Below, one piece after another: positions 35,208 to 44,509 of a stretch of 64,000 nucleotides of DNA; the first letter of the stretch is position 1, and each line of letters opens with the position of its first letter. The DNA is from JAHQVI01 sp963749875 (GTDB lineage: Bacteria > Pseudomonadota > Alphaproteobacteria > Rhizobiales > Rhodomicrobiaceae), in NCBI GenBank assembly GCA_963749875.1, contig CAVVOX010000002.1, forward strand, positions 1,240,001 through 1,304,000, in the 5' to 3' direction. The position numbers were made by a program, and so were the translations under genes. The notes beneath the pieces were generated by a model. The model was not told the origin of the DNA. It saw nothing but the letters and a program-made list of their open reading frames with translations, and ran no database searches.

Positions 35208-36190
35208 AGAGTTTCGATTATAGCCGCGCCGATACACCGCAAGCCGCTGTCGCCGAGGCGGGCGCTGCGGCGGCGAAGTTCATCGCCGGGGGCACCAATC
35301 TGCTCGATTTGATGAAGCTCGAAATCGAAACGCCGCAAAAGCTCGTCGATATCAGCCGGCTGGATCTGCGCACTATCGCCGAGACGGACGGGGGCGGGCT
35401 GTCGATCGGCGCGCTGGTGACGAACAGCGACCTCGCGGCCGATGCCCGGATACGCACCCGCTATCCGGCTCTCGCCCGGGCCGTGCTGGCGGGGGCCTCG
35501 GCGCAGCTCAGGAACAAGGCCAGCACGGGCGGCAATCTTCTGCAACGCACGCGCTGCAACTATTTCTACGACACCGCTTCGGCCTGCAATAAGCGCCAGC
35601 CGGGTTCGGGATGCGCCGCGCTCGACGGCTTCAACCGCATTCACGCCATCCTCGGCGCGAGCCAGCACTGCATCGCCACCCACCCCTCCGACATGGCCGT
35701 CGCCATGCGCGCGCTCGACGCCACGATCGTCACGCTGAAGGCCGATGGCGGGCGGCGGCGCATCGCGATCGCCGACTTCTACCGCCTGCCGGGCGACACG
35801 CCGCATATCGAGACCGTTCTCGGTCCCGGCGAGCTGATCACCCATATCGAGCTGCCGCCGGCGCCAGCCGGGCGGCAGATCTATCGCAAGGTCCGCGACC
35901 GCGCATCCTATGCCTTCGCGCTCGTCTCGGTCGCCGGTGTCCTGTCCATGGAGGATGGGCGGATCGCATCCGCGGCGCTCGCTTTCGGCGGGCTGGCCCC
36001 GCTGCCGTGGCGGGATAGCCGAGTCGAAGAGGCGCTGATCGGCAAGAGCCCATCAATGCAGGCCTTCGAGGCGGCAGCCGACGCTTTGCTCGCCGACGCC
36101 AGCGGCCATGGGGCCAATGATTTCAAGATACCGCTTGCGCGGCGCACCTTGATCGCCTGTCTGCGCGAGCTTACCGGAGATGCGGCATGA
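35204..36190 (+). CDS. paoB: Aldehyde oxidoreductase FAD subunit with extra [4Fe-4S], PaoB/YagS-like
   Basis: A 328-residue FAD-binding protein of the CO dehydrogenase medium-subunit fold. FAD loops: KFIAGGTNLLDLMK and the NKASTGGNLLQRTRC stretch. The region RTRCNYFYDTASACNKRQPG SGCAAL (written in two parts) has the cysteines that hold an additional [4Fe-4S] cluster in E. coli PaoB, a feature absent from ordinary xanthine dehydrogenases. Coupled on both sides by ATGA overlaps. Passes electrons from the iron-sulfur subunit to the final acceptor. Confidence 0.88.
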   Translation: MKSFDYSRADTPQAAVAEAGAAAAKFIAGGTNLLDLMKLEIETPQKLVDISRLDLRTIAETDGGGLSIGALVTNSDLAADARIRTRYPALARAVLAGASAQLRNKASTGGNLLQRTRCNYFYDTASACNKRQPGSGCAALDGFNRIHAILGASQHCIATHPSDMAVAMRALDATIVTLKADGGRRRIAIADFYRLPGDTPHIETVLGPGELITHIELPPAPAGRQIYRKVRDRASYAFALVSVAGVLSMEDGRIASAALAFGGLAPLPWRDSRVEEALIGKSPSMQAFEAAADALLADASGHGANDFKIPLARRTLIACLRELTGDAA

Positions 36191-38412
36191 GCGATGTGAA
36201 CAGCGTCACGATGGATGCGCCGGTCGAGAGCAGCCTGTTCGATCGCGGCAAGCAGGACATTATCGGCAAGCCGGTCGACCGTGTCGATGGCCCGGCAAAG
36301 GTGACCGGCCGCGCGCCCTACGCCTATGAGGTGCCGGTGGACGGTGTCGCCTATGGTTATGCGCTGACCGCTGAAATCGGGCGCGGACGGCTGACCCGGA
36401 TCGACACCGAAGCCGCGCGCGCCGCTCCCGGTGTCATCGCCATCATCACCGATCCCGCGCTCGTTCCGACGGATGAAGGCGCCGTCTTTTCAACGGGCGG
36501 ACTGCCGCAGCGGCTGCCGGAAATCGAGAATTACGGGCAGACGATTGGCGTCGTCGTCGCCGAGAGTTTCGAGGCGGCGCGGGCGGCGGCGGCGCTGGTG
36601 CGCGCCGAATACGAGGCCGGGGCAGGGCGTTTCGTCATGGCCGAGCATCTCGCCGAGGCCGATCCTGAGCCCGTCACGGGCCTCGCCCCCAATCAGAACC
36701 TTGGCGATCTCGACGCGGCGCTCGCCGAAGCCGTGGTCACGCTCGATGTCACCTATACCACCCCTCACCATCTCGCCGCGGCCATGGAGCCGCACGCCGC
36801 CATCGCAATCTGGCGCGGTGACAGCCTCGAGATCCACTCAAGTCTGCAGATTCTCAGATCCGCGCATGTCATCATCGCGGCCTCGCTCAATGTGGACCCA
36901 GCCAAGGTCCGCGTGCTGGCGCCCTATGTCGGCGGCGGTTTCGGCGGCAAGACCGGGGTCGGCCCCGAGGCCGTCCTCGCGGCGATCGCGGCGCGCGAGA
37001 CTGGCCGCCCGGTCAAGATCGCGCTGACGCGACGGCAGACGGCGCATGTCGTGCACCGCCGCTCCGAGACCCGCCAGCATGTACGGCTCGGCTGCACGGC
37101 GGACGGCCATATTCTCGCCATCGGGCATGAGAACGTCGTCTCGCAAAAGCCGAGCCGCAATTTCGTCGAGCCCGTGGCTGCCGGCTCTTTCTCGCTCTAT
37201 GCGGGCGCGGCGCGGCGCTTCACGCAGTCCCTGGTTTCGCTCGACCTCCCGGCGACGGGGCCGGTCCGGGCCCCCGGCGATGCGGTCGGAGCGCTGGCGC
37301 TGGAGACGGCGATGGACGAGATGGCCGAAAAGCTCGGCCTCGACCCGGTCGAATTCCGCAAGCGGAACGAACCGGACATCGATCCGCTCCGCGGCGTGCC
37401 TTTTTCATCCCGCCGGCTCATCGAATGCTACGACGAAGGCGCGCGCCGCTTCGGCTGGGATCGGCGTCATCCGCTTCCCGGCCAGATTCGCGACGGCGAA
37501 TGGCTGATCGGCATCGGCATGGCGGGAGCGACGCGGAAGAACCTGCTCGTCGACGGTCACGCGCGGGTCAGGCTGACCGCCGGAGGACGGGCCGTCGTGG
37601 AAACCGATATGACCGATATCGGAACCGGCACCTATACCATTGCCGCCCAGACCGCCGGCGAGCTGCTGGGACTGCCGATCGACCAGGTCGAAGTCAAGCT
37701 TGGCGACTCTGACTTGCCGCCTGGCGCAGGCTCCGGCGGATCGTTCGGCGCTGCCAGCACGGCCTCATCAGTGGCGCTTGCCTGTCAGGAAATCGCACGC
37801 GAGCTCGCCCGCCGGATGGACGCGGCCCCGGACGAGTTGACGCTTCAGGACGGGATGGCCACGGCGCGGAACCGCCGCGTGCCGATCACCGAGCTTCTGA
37901 ACGGCAAGCCGATCGAGGCGCTCGGCACGATCAGCCAGGGCAAGAATGCGCTCAGCACATGGCAGGCATCCTATGGCGCGCAATTCGCCGAAGTCGCCGT
38001 CAGCGCGGTGACCGGCGAGACGCGCGTGCGGCGAATGCTCGGCGTGTTCGACTGCGGCCGCATTCTCAATCGGAAAACCGCGCGCAGCCAGGCCGTGGGC
38101 GGCATGATCTGGGGCCTCGGCTACGCCCTGCACGAGGAGGGCGTCGTCGATCCCAGGACGGGCGCTTTCGTGACCCGTGATCTTGCTGAATACCATGTGC
38201 CGGCCAATGCCGACGTCCCGCAGATCGAGGCCTATTTCATCGAGGAGTCGGACCGCTACGCCAATCCGATCGGCGTCAAGGGCATTGGCGAGCTTGGCAT
38301 TAGCGGCGCCGGCGCGGCCGTCACCAACGCGATTTATAATGCCTGCGGCGTCCGCGTGCGGGACTTCCCGCTGACTCTCGACAAGATCCTGCCCGGCCTG
38401 CCACCGATTTAG
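36187..38412 (+). CDS. paoC: Aldehyde oxidoreductase molybdenum-cofactor subunit, PaoC/YagR-like
   Basis: A 741-residue catalytic subunit. Cofactor-binding motifs include YVGGGFGGKTGVGPEAVLAA and SGGSFGAASTASSVALACQE; the catalytic Glu lies in VKGIGELGISGAGAAVTNAI near residue 701. Relatives oxidise a range of aromatic and aliphatic aldehydes to acids, using molybdenum bound as the cytosine dinucleotide form. Third gene of a compact operon; no XdhC/PaoD-like chaperone gene follows, so maturation must rely on one elsewhere. Protective role against aldehydes is inferred from the family. Confidence 0.9.
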   Translation: MSDVNSVTMDAPVESSLFDRGKQDIIGKPVDRVDGPAKVTGRAPYAYEVPVDGVAYGYALTAEIGRGRLTRIDTEAARAAPGVIAIITDPALVPTDEGAVFSTGGLPQRLPEIENYGQTIGVVVAESFEAARAAAALVRAEYEAGAGRFVMAEHLAEADPEPVTGLAPNQNLGDLDAALAEAVVTLDVTYTTPHHLAAAMEPHAAIAIWRGDSLEIHSSLQILRSAHVIIAASLNVDPAKVRVLAPYVGGGFGGKTGVGPEAVLAAIAARETGRPVKIALTRRQTAHVVHRRSETRQHVRLGCTADGHILAIGHENVVSQKPSRNFVEPVAAGSFSLYAGAARRFTQSLVSLDLPATGPVRAPGDAVGALALETAMDEMAEKLGLDPVEFRKRNEPDIDPLRGVPFSSRRLIECYDEGARRFGWDRRHPLPGQIRDGEWLIGIGMAGATRKNLLVDGHARVRLTAGGRAVVETDMTDIGTGTYTIAAQTAGELLGLPIDQVEVKLGDSDLPPGAGSGGSFGAASTASSVALACQEIARELARRMDAAPDELTLQDGMATARNRRVPITELLNGKPIEALGTISQGKNALSTWQASYGAQFAEVAVSAVTGETRVRRMLGVFDCGRILNRKTARSQAVGGMIWGLGYALHEEGVVDPRTGAFVTRDLAEYHVPANADVPQIEAYFIEESDRYANPIGVKGIGELGISGAGAAVTNAIYNACGVRVRDFPLTLDKILPGLPPI

Positions 38413-38690
38413 CTGGGGAAAGTCGTCCGCTCATCAGCGTGGCGCAAGATAATCCCGTAAACTTCTGGTCCGTAGAGCCGGGGTTGGCATTGCGTCTGTT
38501 TAGGCTGGAGGTGGCACATTCGCTGCCGGTCAAACTTAAATCACTATAATGATTATATAAAATTCCGCATTCATTTTGTCCGCGAGCCCCCGCCCGCGTC
38601 ATTCGCACCAATATTGATGTTCAGTGGGACGGCTTTTTGGAGGCGCAAGCCGCGGCGGCGTCTCGGCAAGACATTTTTTAAGGAGAGAAA

Positions 38691-40694
38691 TTGATACAGG
38701 AAGTTCGCCTCTCCTCTGGCGCCACCGAGGCCGATATTGTCGAAGCGCTCGCATCTCTGGACACTGGCGGCACGGTAATCCTGCCGGCAGGCAAGACGAT
38801 CGCGATCAGCACAGGTCTGACGGTGGACGTCTGGTCGCGCAACATCACGCTCGATCTGAACGGCGCGACACTGCGGCAGGTCGGCGCCGTCAACGTGGTT
38901 CTGGCAAAAGGACGCCAGACGCCGGCCAAAACCGTCAGCCTGGGCACGGATGTCCAGGGCAATACGACGGTCTCCTATGCCAGCCTTCCGGCCGACCTTA
39001 AAGTGGGCGCCTGGGTCAAGATCGTCTCCGACGATGCGTTGCCGGGCGATAAGATCGTCGGTCCCGCGCCGACGCTGATGGGACAAGCCCTGCGGGTTGC
39101 GTCCATCGACGGTCATGTTGTCACCCTCAACGGCTCGCTGATCGACCAGGCGCATTACAAGACCAATGTCCGGGCGGCGGCCTATCTGAGCGGCAAGTTC
39201 ACGATCAAGAACGGCGGGATCGTGGGCGACGGGCACCTCACCGGCATCGCACCCGCGCTGGTTCAGTTCCGCGAGGCGGTCAATCCGCATCTGAAGAATG
39301 TGTCCGTTCACGACGGGCGAGGCTATGGCGTCGGCGTGGTCAACAGCGTCAACGCCGATCTTCGGAACCTCTCCGTTATGAATCTGGAAGATGGCTCCAC
39401 CACCTTGGGCATCGCCGTGCATTCGCTCAGCTCGACCGGAACCACGGTGCAAGGTCTTTATGCTGAGAACGTCACGCACGCGGCGGACGCGAACGCCATC
39501 GGTTCTCGTCCGGGCTGGCCTTATCTCGGGCAATTCGGCGCCGATATCGGCTTAAGCGTCTCGGATTCCGTTGCCTACGGCACACGCAATTTCGCCTGGT
39601 CATGGCATTCGGAGTTGGTGGCCGGCAGCTTCAAGAACGTTTTGGCGTTCGACAGCTATGGCTTCATGATGGCGCGCGGGATTGGCGGCTCGATGATTGA
39701 CAGCGGCGGTGCGGGCAATCTGCGCGGCGTGGCCTTCTACGAATGGGGGCACAAGGATGCCCGTGGCATCACTCTTGATCACATCACCCTCAAAGAGACG
39801 CAGCACTATTCGACGATTGCGATCAACAAACCGGCCGATAATCGGTTGATGAATTCCTTCTTTGAATCCTACGGCGCCGGCAATAATGCCGCCAAGGATT
39901 TCGTCACTGTCACGGATACGGTCTATGTCCGCGCCGGACACGATCCCAATGACGTCATAACGGGTTCGTCGGGCAATGATCTGCTGCTGGGCGGCAAAGG
40001 CGATGACACGCTCATCGGAGCCGCCGGGGACGACTATATCTGGGGCGGGGCCGGCGCGGACACCCTCACCGGAGATGCCGGGCGTGACCGTTTCGCCTAT
40101 CATTCGGTAGGCGAGGGCGGGGACGTCGTCATCGACTTTCAGGCTGGTAAGACCGGCGATGTTATCGATCTCTCCGTGATCGCTGCCAGAATGCATTGGG
40201 GCAATGGCAATCCCATCGACGGCGGCTATGTGCACTTTGTCCAGGACGGCGCGAATGTGCTGGTCCAGGTCGATGCGGACGGCGGCGGCGACGGCTTCGT
40301 AACGATCGCGACATTACTGAACGCCGACGCCTCCCTGCTGAGCCCCGCCAACTTCCGTGTCGATCTCTGGGCTCCGGATCTGGCTGAAGCAACGCAAGCG
40401 CAAGGGCGTGTTCCCGATAAGGGCCTCTCTTTCAACGATCCGCCCGGAGCGAGTGTCGATGCGCGTCAGGGCGGAGGCCATGATCTCCTCGCCAGCGCGG
40501 ACAAGATCGTGCTGTCCGCTTCAGGTCTCGGAATTGACGATCAACCTCGTTGCACCTTCAAGTCGGCCGCGCAAATCCGGCTCACTTGCGGAAATGCGCT
40601 CCACACATCGTCCTCCGCCGCGTCGCTGCTTTACGACTGCGGCACGGGCCGTCTCTTATGGGATGCCGGCGGCATTGGCGCAGAAAGGACTTAG
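38691..40694 (+). CDS. Secreted RTX protein with parallel beta-helix domain
   Basis: A 667-residue protein without a signal peptide, starting at TTG 38691 six bases after AGGAGAG. Residues 1-400 look like a right-handed beta-helix of the pectate-lyase/exopolysaccharide type (VILPAGKTIAIS, LDLNGATLRQVG, repeated GVGVV/GIAVH turns). Residues 420-470 carry glycine-rich calcium repeats (GSSGNDLLLGGKGDDTLIGA, GGAGADTLTGDAGRDRFAY), and DVVIDFQAGKTGDVIDLS is the usual post-repeat fold, so export by a type I system is expected. The C-terminal 90 residues look like part of a second RTX end domain (LLYDCGTGRLLWDAGGIGA) that stops early. Enzyme or adhesin role unknown. Confidence 0.75.
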   Translation: MIQEVRLSSGATEADIVEALASLDTGGTVILPAGKTIAISTGLTVDVWSRNITLDLNGATLRQVGAVNVVLAKGRQTPAKTVSLGTDVQGNTTVSYASLPADLKVGAWVKIVSDDALPGDKIVGPAPTLMGQALRVASIDGHVVTLNGSLIDQAHYKTNVRAAAYLSGKFTIKNGGIVGDGHLTGIAPALVQFREAVNPHLKNVSVHDGRGYGVGVVNSVNADLRNLSVMNLEDGSTTLGIAVHSLSSTGTTVQGLYAENVTHAADANAIGSRPGWPYLGQFGADIGLSVSDSVAYGTRNFAWSWHSELVAGSFKNVLAFDSYGFMMARGIGGSMIDSGGAGNLRGVAFYEWGHKDARGITLDHITLKETQHYSTIAINKPADNRLMNSFFESYGAGNNAAKDFVTVTDTVYVRAGHDPNDVITGSSGNDLLLGGKGDDTLIGAAGDDYIWGGAGADTLTGDAGRDRFAYHSVGEGGDVVIDFQAGKTGDVIDLSVIAARMHWGNGNPIDGGYVHFVQDGANVLVQVDADGGGDGFVTIATLLNADASLLSPANFRVDLWAPDLAEATQAQGRVPDKGLSFNDPPGASVDARQGGGHDLLASADKIVLSASGLGIDDQPRCTFKSAAQIRLTCGNALHTSSSAASLLYDCGTGRLLWDAGGIGAERT

Positions 40695-40877
40695 CTTCTG
40701 ACGATCTTAACGGACGCGCCGCAAATCGCACACAACGATTTCCCGATTACTTAGCGGATATGCTGCCTGCTGTGCTCGTATTGATGGCATAGTTAAAATA
40801 ATTCAACCAATGATTGTTATAGGCGGCCGGAATCGGCTAGAAAATCTCATCGGCCGGAACGATTCTGAAGGGAGCAG

Positions 40878-41665
40878 ATGAACAGCTGGGATTTGAGGAT
40901 TGCGACATGCATGAAGGCGGCAGCCGACGAAGAGTGGGTCTTGATCGCCCCTCTGATCCCCCCCGCCAAACGGGGCGGCAACAAACGCACGGTCAACGAA
41001 CGAGAGATCATCAACGGGCTGATGTATATCCTCTCAACAGGGTGTCAATGGGCCGCGCTACCCAAAGATTTGCCACCGAAGAGCACGGTGAATGATTATT
41101 TCCGCCGCTGGGATCATGATGGTACGCTGGATCGCATTCACCATAGGCTTTACGTGAAATGCCGGCAGAAAGCCGGACGGGAGGCCAGCCCGACTGCCGC
41201 GATCATCGATAGCCAAAGCGTCAAAAGCGCTGAAAAAGGGGGCGTTCGATCGACCCATCCGGCTTTGATGCGGGCAAGAAGATCAACGGCAAGAAACGGC
41301 ATATCCTGGTCGACACGCAAGGTCTGTTGATGTGCGCCGTCGTCCATGCTGCCGACATCCAGGACCGCGACGGCGGTGTGTTGCTGATGAGTGCGCTGTT
41401 CGGCCTGTTTCCTTTTTTACTCAAACTCTACGCCGACAGTGGCTATCAGGGGCCGAAATTCCAGACGGGATTGAAGCGTGTCTGCCGTCAGACCAATCTG
41501 GAGATCGTCAAACGCTCCGACGTCGGCAAATTCATCGTGCTGCCCAAGCGCTGGATCGTCGAGCGGACCAAAGACTGGGAATGTTTCAACCGGAATGCAC
41601 TGGCTTTCCTGCGATGGCCCTCTATCAGGCTGATGCTTCGAAAGCTTTGTCAGAAAATAATATGA
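40878..41665 (+). CDS. IS5-family transposase, two frames (possible -1 frameshift)
   Basis: Frame 1 (40878-41330) gives the N-terminal part (EWVLIAPLIPPAKRGGNKRT, TGCQWAALPKDLPPKSTV, first Asp in IIDSQSVKSAEKGG). A -1 shift at AAAAAGGGGGC (41234-41244) leads to GRSIDPSGFDAGKKINGKKR and HILVDTQGLL, then the second Asp (LYADSGYQG) and Glu (WIVERT). Related IS427-group elements use two frames. Separately, about 11 residues (normally FxWLNRCRRLA) are missing between WIVERT and KDWECFNRNALAFL, without frame change. Probably inactive. Confidence 0.7.
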
Positions 41666-41691
41666 TCTCGGATGGACTCTAACAGCTGCAT
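40878..41691 (+). mobile_element. IS5-family (IS427-like) insertion sequence, 5' end not seen
   Basis: Encodes a DDE transposase in two overlapping frames. The right end may be ATCTCGGATGGACTCT (to about 41681), but its reverse complement is not found to the left, so the left terminal repeat is missing or diverged and the copy may be truncated. Adjacent on the left is the RTX gene, on the right a non-coding stretch. Confidence 0.6.
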
Positions 41692-41791
41692 TGTCCGATC
41701 TCGGGCCTCTTCATCTTGAGCTGGGTCGAAAGGGCGGTCCCCTTTCGACCCCGTTCAATGCAAACACGCTCAAGACAGTCTGGGCCCGTTG

Positions 41792-41935
41792 TCACGCGCT
41801 GACGTAAAGCACAAGTGCTACCACGATAACAACGGCAACGATCGATATTGCCCATACCTGCCCTCGCGTCATGCGCCGTAGGGTGAACGAATCCCGCGCA
41901 TACGGATCATCTGGCGTCCGCTGCTTCTCAGCCAT
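41792..41935 (-). CDS. 47-residue small membrane protein
   Basis: A complete short gene: ATG at 41935 preceded by GGGGAG at eight bases, then a polar stretch (MAEKQRTPDDPYARDSFTLR, RMTRGQ) and one membrane helix (VWAISIVAVVIVVALVLYVS) before the stop. The positive-inside arrangement and clean ribosome site argue for a real gene. No name is known to me; one-helix proteins like this occur in many alphaproteobacteria. Confidence 0.6.
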   Translation of the reverse strand: MAEKQRTPDDPYARDSFTLRRMTRGQVWAISIVAVVIVVALVLYVSA

Positions 41936-42320
41936 TTCAATATCTCCCCTGTTCGCATCAAGTGAGTTGCTCAGCGCTCCGTCGGGATCAAGCTCAGCCT
42001 TCCGATGTTACTTCCCGACGGCACATTCCGCCGACCAATAGCGACATTCAATCGCACATGCGCGAGGTGCGTCATTGACGAAGATCAAGGAAACAGCCGC
42101 GTAGATATTCGGGCGAATAGCCCTAGTCGATTACGTCTTTCAAAGACGCACGCCATTCCCCCTTCTGCGGAAGACCATTCATCTGGACGCGGTGCAGCAA
42201 TAGTCTCCGCGCCCGCCGGCTTGTATTCTTCGTATCCCTCCGGCGGGTATTTCAGGCTCATCGTCTTCCACGGCGTGAATATAGGTAAGCCTTTGGCCAG
42301 GATATCAGCGCAGCTTTCCA
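41936..42320. other. Intergenic stretch with no convincing gene
   Basis: Frames of 78 and 126 codons overlap on opposite strands (42085-42321 and 42005-42385) but neither shows family resemblance or a good start. It may be remains of the 5' part of the decayed gene that follows. Confidence 0.3.
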
Positions 42321-43495
42321 ATGGACGAACTCGGGGCGAGGCTGATCGCGATCCTCCCCTTTCCCCCCAGCGAATTCTGCGCTGATTTCGTGACGGAGGA
42401 CTCGCGGCAGGAATTCTCGGATTTGCTGAATGAAGCCGCGGGCGTGTTCGAGGTGACGCTTCCTCCGGACGAGAATTGGAAAAAGGACGGTGAGGCGCGG
42501 GACGTTCAATATGCGCGGGTCGGCGCCGTGATCGCCGAACAATCGCAAATTCTCATCGCACTCTGGGAGGGCCGGCCTGCCCGGACGCGCTTTCGATCTT
42601 CTATGCGGATCGCGTGCGGCTTGCCGATTGGGTTCTTTACACGCTCGTCGTCACCGCAGTGTTTGCGTTCAGCATCGTCGATGTGAAACCGCTGGCGTCA
42701 TGGGCCTTTCTCGGGACCATGGGCTTGATGGCGATCGTTGCCTCCTATGTGGCCAGCCGTTCGCTGGACACCAAATTTCAGGAATATCGGAGCTTCGCGG
42801 AGACCATGAGAATCCTGTTCTTCTGGCGCATGCTCGGATTGAGACGGCAGGTCTGGCTCAGCTATCTGTCCAAACATGGCGCGGTCGTGCGCTGGCTGCG
42901 ACACGCCGTGCGCGCGATCGAATTCGCCCAGGACTGCCGGTCGTCGCCGGCCTACCAAAATCCTGTCAGCCAATCGCTGCTCGACGGCGCAATTCAACAT
43001 TGGCTCGGAAGCCAGATCGCCTATTTCAAGCGCTCCGTGGTGCGCCACGAGCGCCGCTACTGGTGGGGGATCTGGATTGCCCGGGCGGCGATCTTCCTGA
43101 CTTTCGCAACGTCGGTGCTCCTGGCGTTGATGACCGTCAACTATGGAGATGGGTGGCATGCGTGGCGGACGCAGGCGCTCGTCAATCACCCCTTCGGTCC
43201 CATTCCGATTGAGGATTTCATCCAGCAGCTTCAGGTTGCGGTCAGCCTGACGGCGGCGCTCGGCATCACCGCGCGGGCATTCCTGATCCGAAGCGCTGAC
43301 CTGGACTTGCTGAAGCAATATTCCGCCGCCCGGGAGATCTTTGAGACGGCCGAGCGAGAGATCAGCAAAGTTCCGCCGGGTAACGAGGACAAGGAGTTGC
43401 CGGTCATTTTCGAAAGGCTGGGCCGGGAAGCATTGCTGGAACAAGCGGAATGGCTGTGGCTTCGGCACTCCCGCCCCTTCGAGCCGCCTAATTAG
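42321..43495 (+). pseudogene. Decayed gene for a SLOG-like domain plus membrane protein
   Basis: The first frame (42321-42590) reads LIAILPFPPSEFCADFVTED, FSDLLNEAAGVFEVTLPP and YARVGAVIAEQSQILIALWEG, the C-terminal half of a Rossmann-like SLOG/LOG domain. The second frame (from about 42583) continues LSIFYADRVRLADWVLYTLVV, two membrane helices, a long helical region and two more helices near residues 155-215 of the second part, ending ERLGREALLEQAEWLWLRHS. In relatives these belong to one protein of 700 or more residues; here the start and the link (GGTA... region) are missing and the frame shifts. SLOG domains bind nucleotide-like ligands; such SLOG-membrane pairs are suspected stress or defence sensors. 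The 42614-43495 part may still be translated. Confidence 0.45.
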
Positions 43496-43547
43496 AGCGG
43501 CGGATTCTTAATCGGAATCGGAAGCGCCACTCTAATTGTTTGTTTTG

Positions 43548-43593
43548 GCATCGGATTGACCCGAAAAGTGGGTGCCACTTTTCGGTCCGATGC
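43548..43593. repeat. Palindromic intergenic unit (CCGAAAAGTG type)
   Basis: Nested hairpin: outer arms GCATCGGA / TCCGATGC, inner arms CCGAAAAGTG / CACTTTTCGG with loop GGTGC. This sequence type is widespread between genes of Hyphomicrobiales. It lies past the end of atpG and a further short hairpin (CGCCGCG / CGGCG) follows, so it may also help end the ATPase transcript. Confidence 0.75.
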
Positions 43594-43620
43594 TCTAGCC
43601 GCCGCGCTGATAGCGGCGCG

Positions 43621-44505
43621 TCACCGCTTGTTCCGCAGAACTTCATAGCCGCCGACAATGTCCATCAGCTCCGTCGTGATTGCATCCTGACGCACGCGTC
43701 GGAATTCGGCGGTCATGGTCTCCAGATGCTCGCCGATATTGCGTTCGGCACTCTGCATCGAAGCGAGACGCGCGGCGTTCTCGCTCGCCATGGAGGCAAG
43801 ACCCGCATGATAAATTCTGGCAAAGAGATGCTGCCGGATTAGCCAGGAAAACAGCCGGTCGGTCTCGACGCGATAAGTCGGGAGCCGCCGTGACAGCCAG
43901 GCCGCGCCGGCGAGCGATTTGAGATGATCGATGGGGATGGGCAGGAAAACATGCGCGCGCGGCCTGATATCGCCGCCATCCACGCGCTGATTGAATATGC
44001 CGCCAACGCGCTCGACGCCCTCGGTCTGGCGGAGACGATCGATCCGTATCAGGATGTTCTCGCAGGTCTCGGCGAGCCCCTGCACAGAGCCCGGCAGAGT
44101 CATCACCTCATCGGGCTCGCGCCCCATCGTCATCATCCGCGCGGCGACCTGACTGCCCACGGCGAGAATATGAATGCTATGCGCGGCATCTTCGGACCGG
44201 CTGATATGCGTGCAAGCCAGCTCGGCCGCATTCTCGTTAAAACCGCCGCAAAGCCCGCGATCCGAGCCGAACACGACCAGCGCCATGCCGGTTTGACGCG
44301 TGCGAGGCGTCCCTTCCCGAACCGGGTGATGCTTCAATACCACCTGGAGGCCCATATCGATGGTCCGCTGGAAGAGCCGGAGCAACTCCTCCGCGCGCTC
44401 GAACTGGCGAATGCTGACGGCGGACAGCGTCTTCATGCTCCGCACGAGCGATTGCAGATCTTCGGTGGACTCGATTCGGCGGGAAAGGATTTCGAGCGTT
44501 TCCAT
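43621..44505 (-). CDS. atpG: N-ATPase gamma subunit
   Basis: A 294-residue central-stalk subunit. N-terminal coiled coil METLEILSRRIESTEDLQSL VRSMKTLSA (split here), the conserved VVFGSDRGLCGGFNENAAEL in the middle, and the C-terminal helix ENAARLASMQSAERNIGEHL ending TELMDIVGGYEVL. Sequence is divergent from housekeeping gamma subunits, as usual for N-ATPases. ATG at 44505, five bases past the atpA stop; the open frame further upstream overlaps atpA. Last gene of the operon. Confidence 0.9.
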   Translation of the reverse strand: METLEILSRRIESTEDLQSLVRSMKTLSAVSIRQFERAEELLRLFQRTIDMGLQVVLKHHPVREGTPRTRQTGMALVVFGSDRGLCGGFNENAAELACTHISRSEDAAHSIHILAVGSQVAARMMTMGREPDEVMTLPGSVQGLAETCENILIRIDRLRQTEGVERVGGIFNQRVDGGDIRPRAHVFLPIPIDHLKSLAGAAWLSRRLPTYRVETDRLFSWLIRQHLFARIYHAGLASMASENAARLASMQSAERNIGEHLETMTAEFRRVRQDAITTELMDIVGGYEVLRNKR

Positions 44506-44509
44506 TGGC

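Noticed and set aside
42085..42321. 78-codon minus-strand frame
   Set aside because: No ribosome site and no resemblance; overlaps another frame on the other strand.
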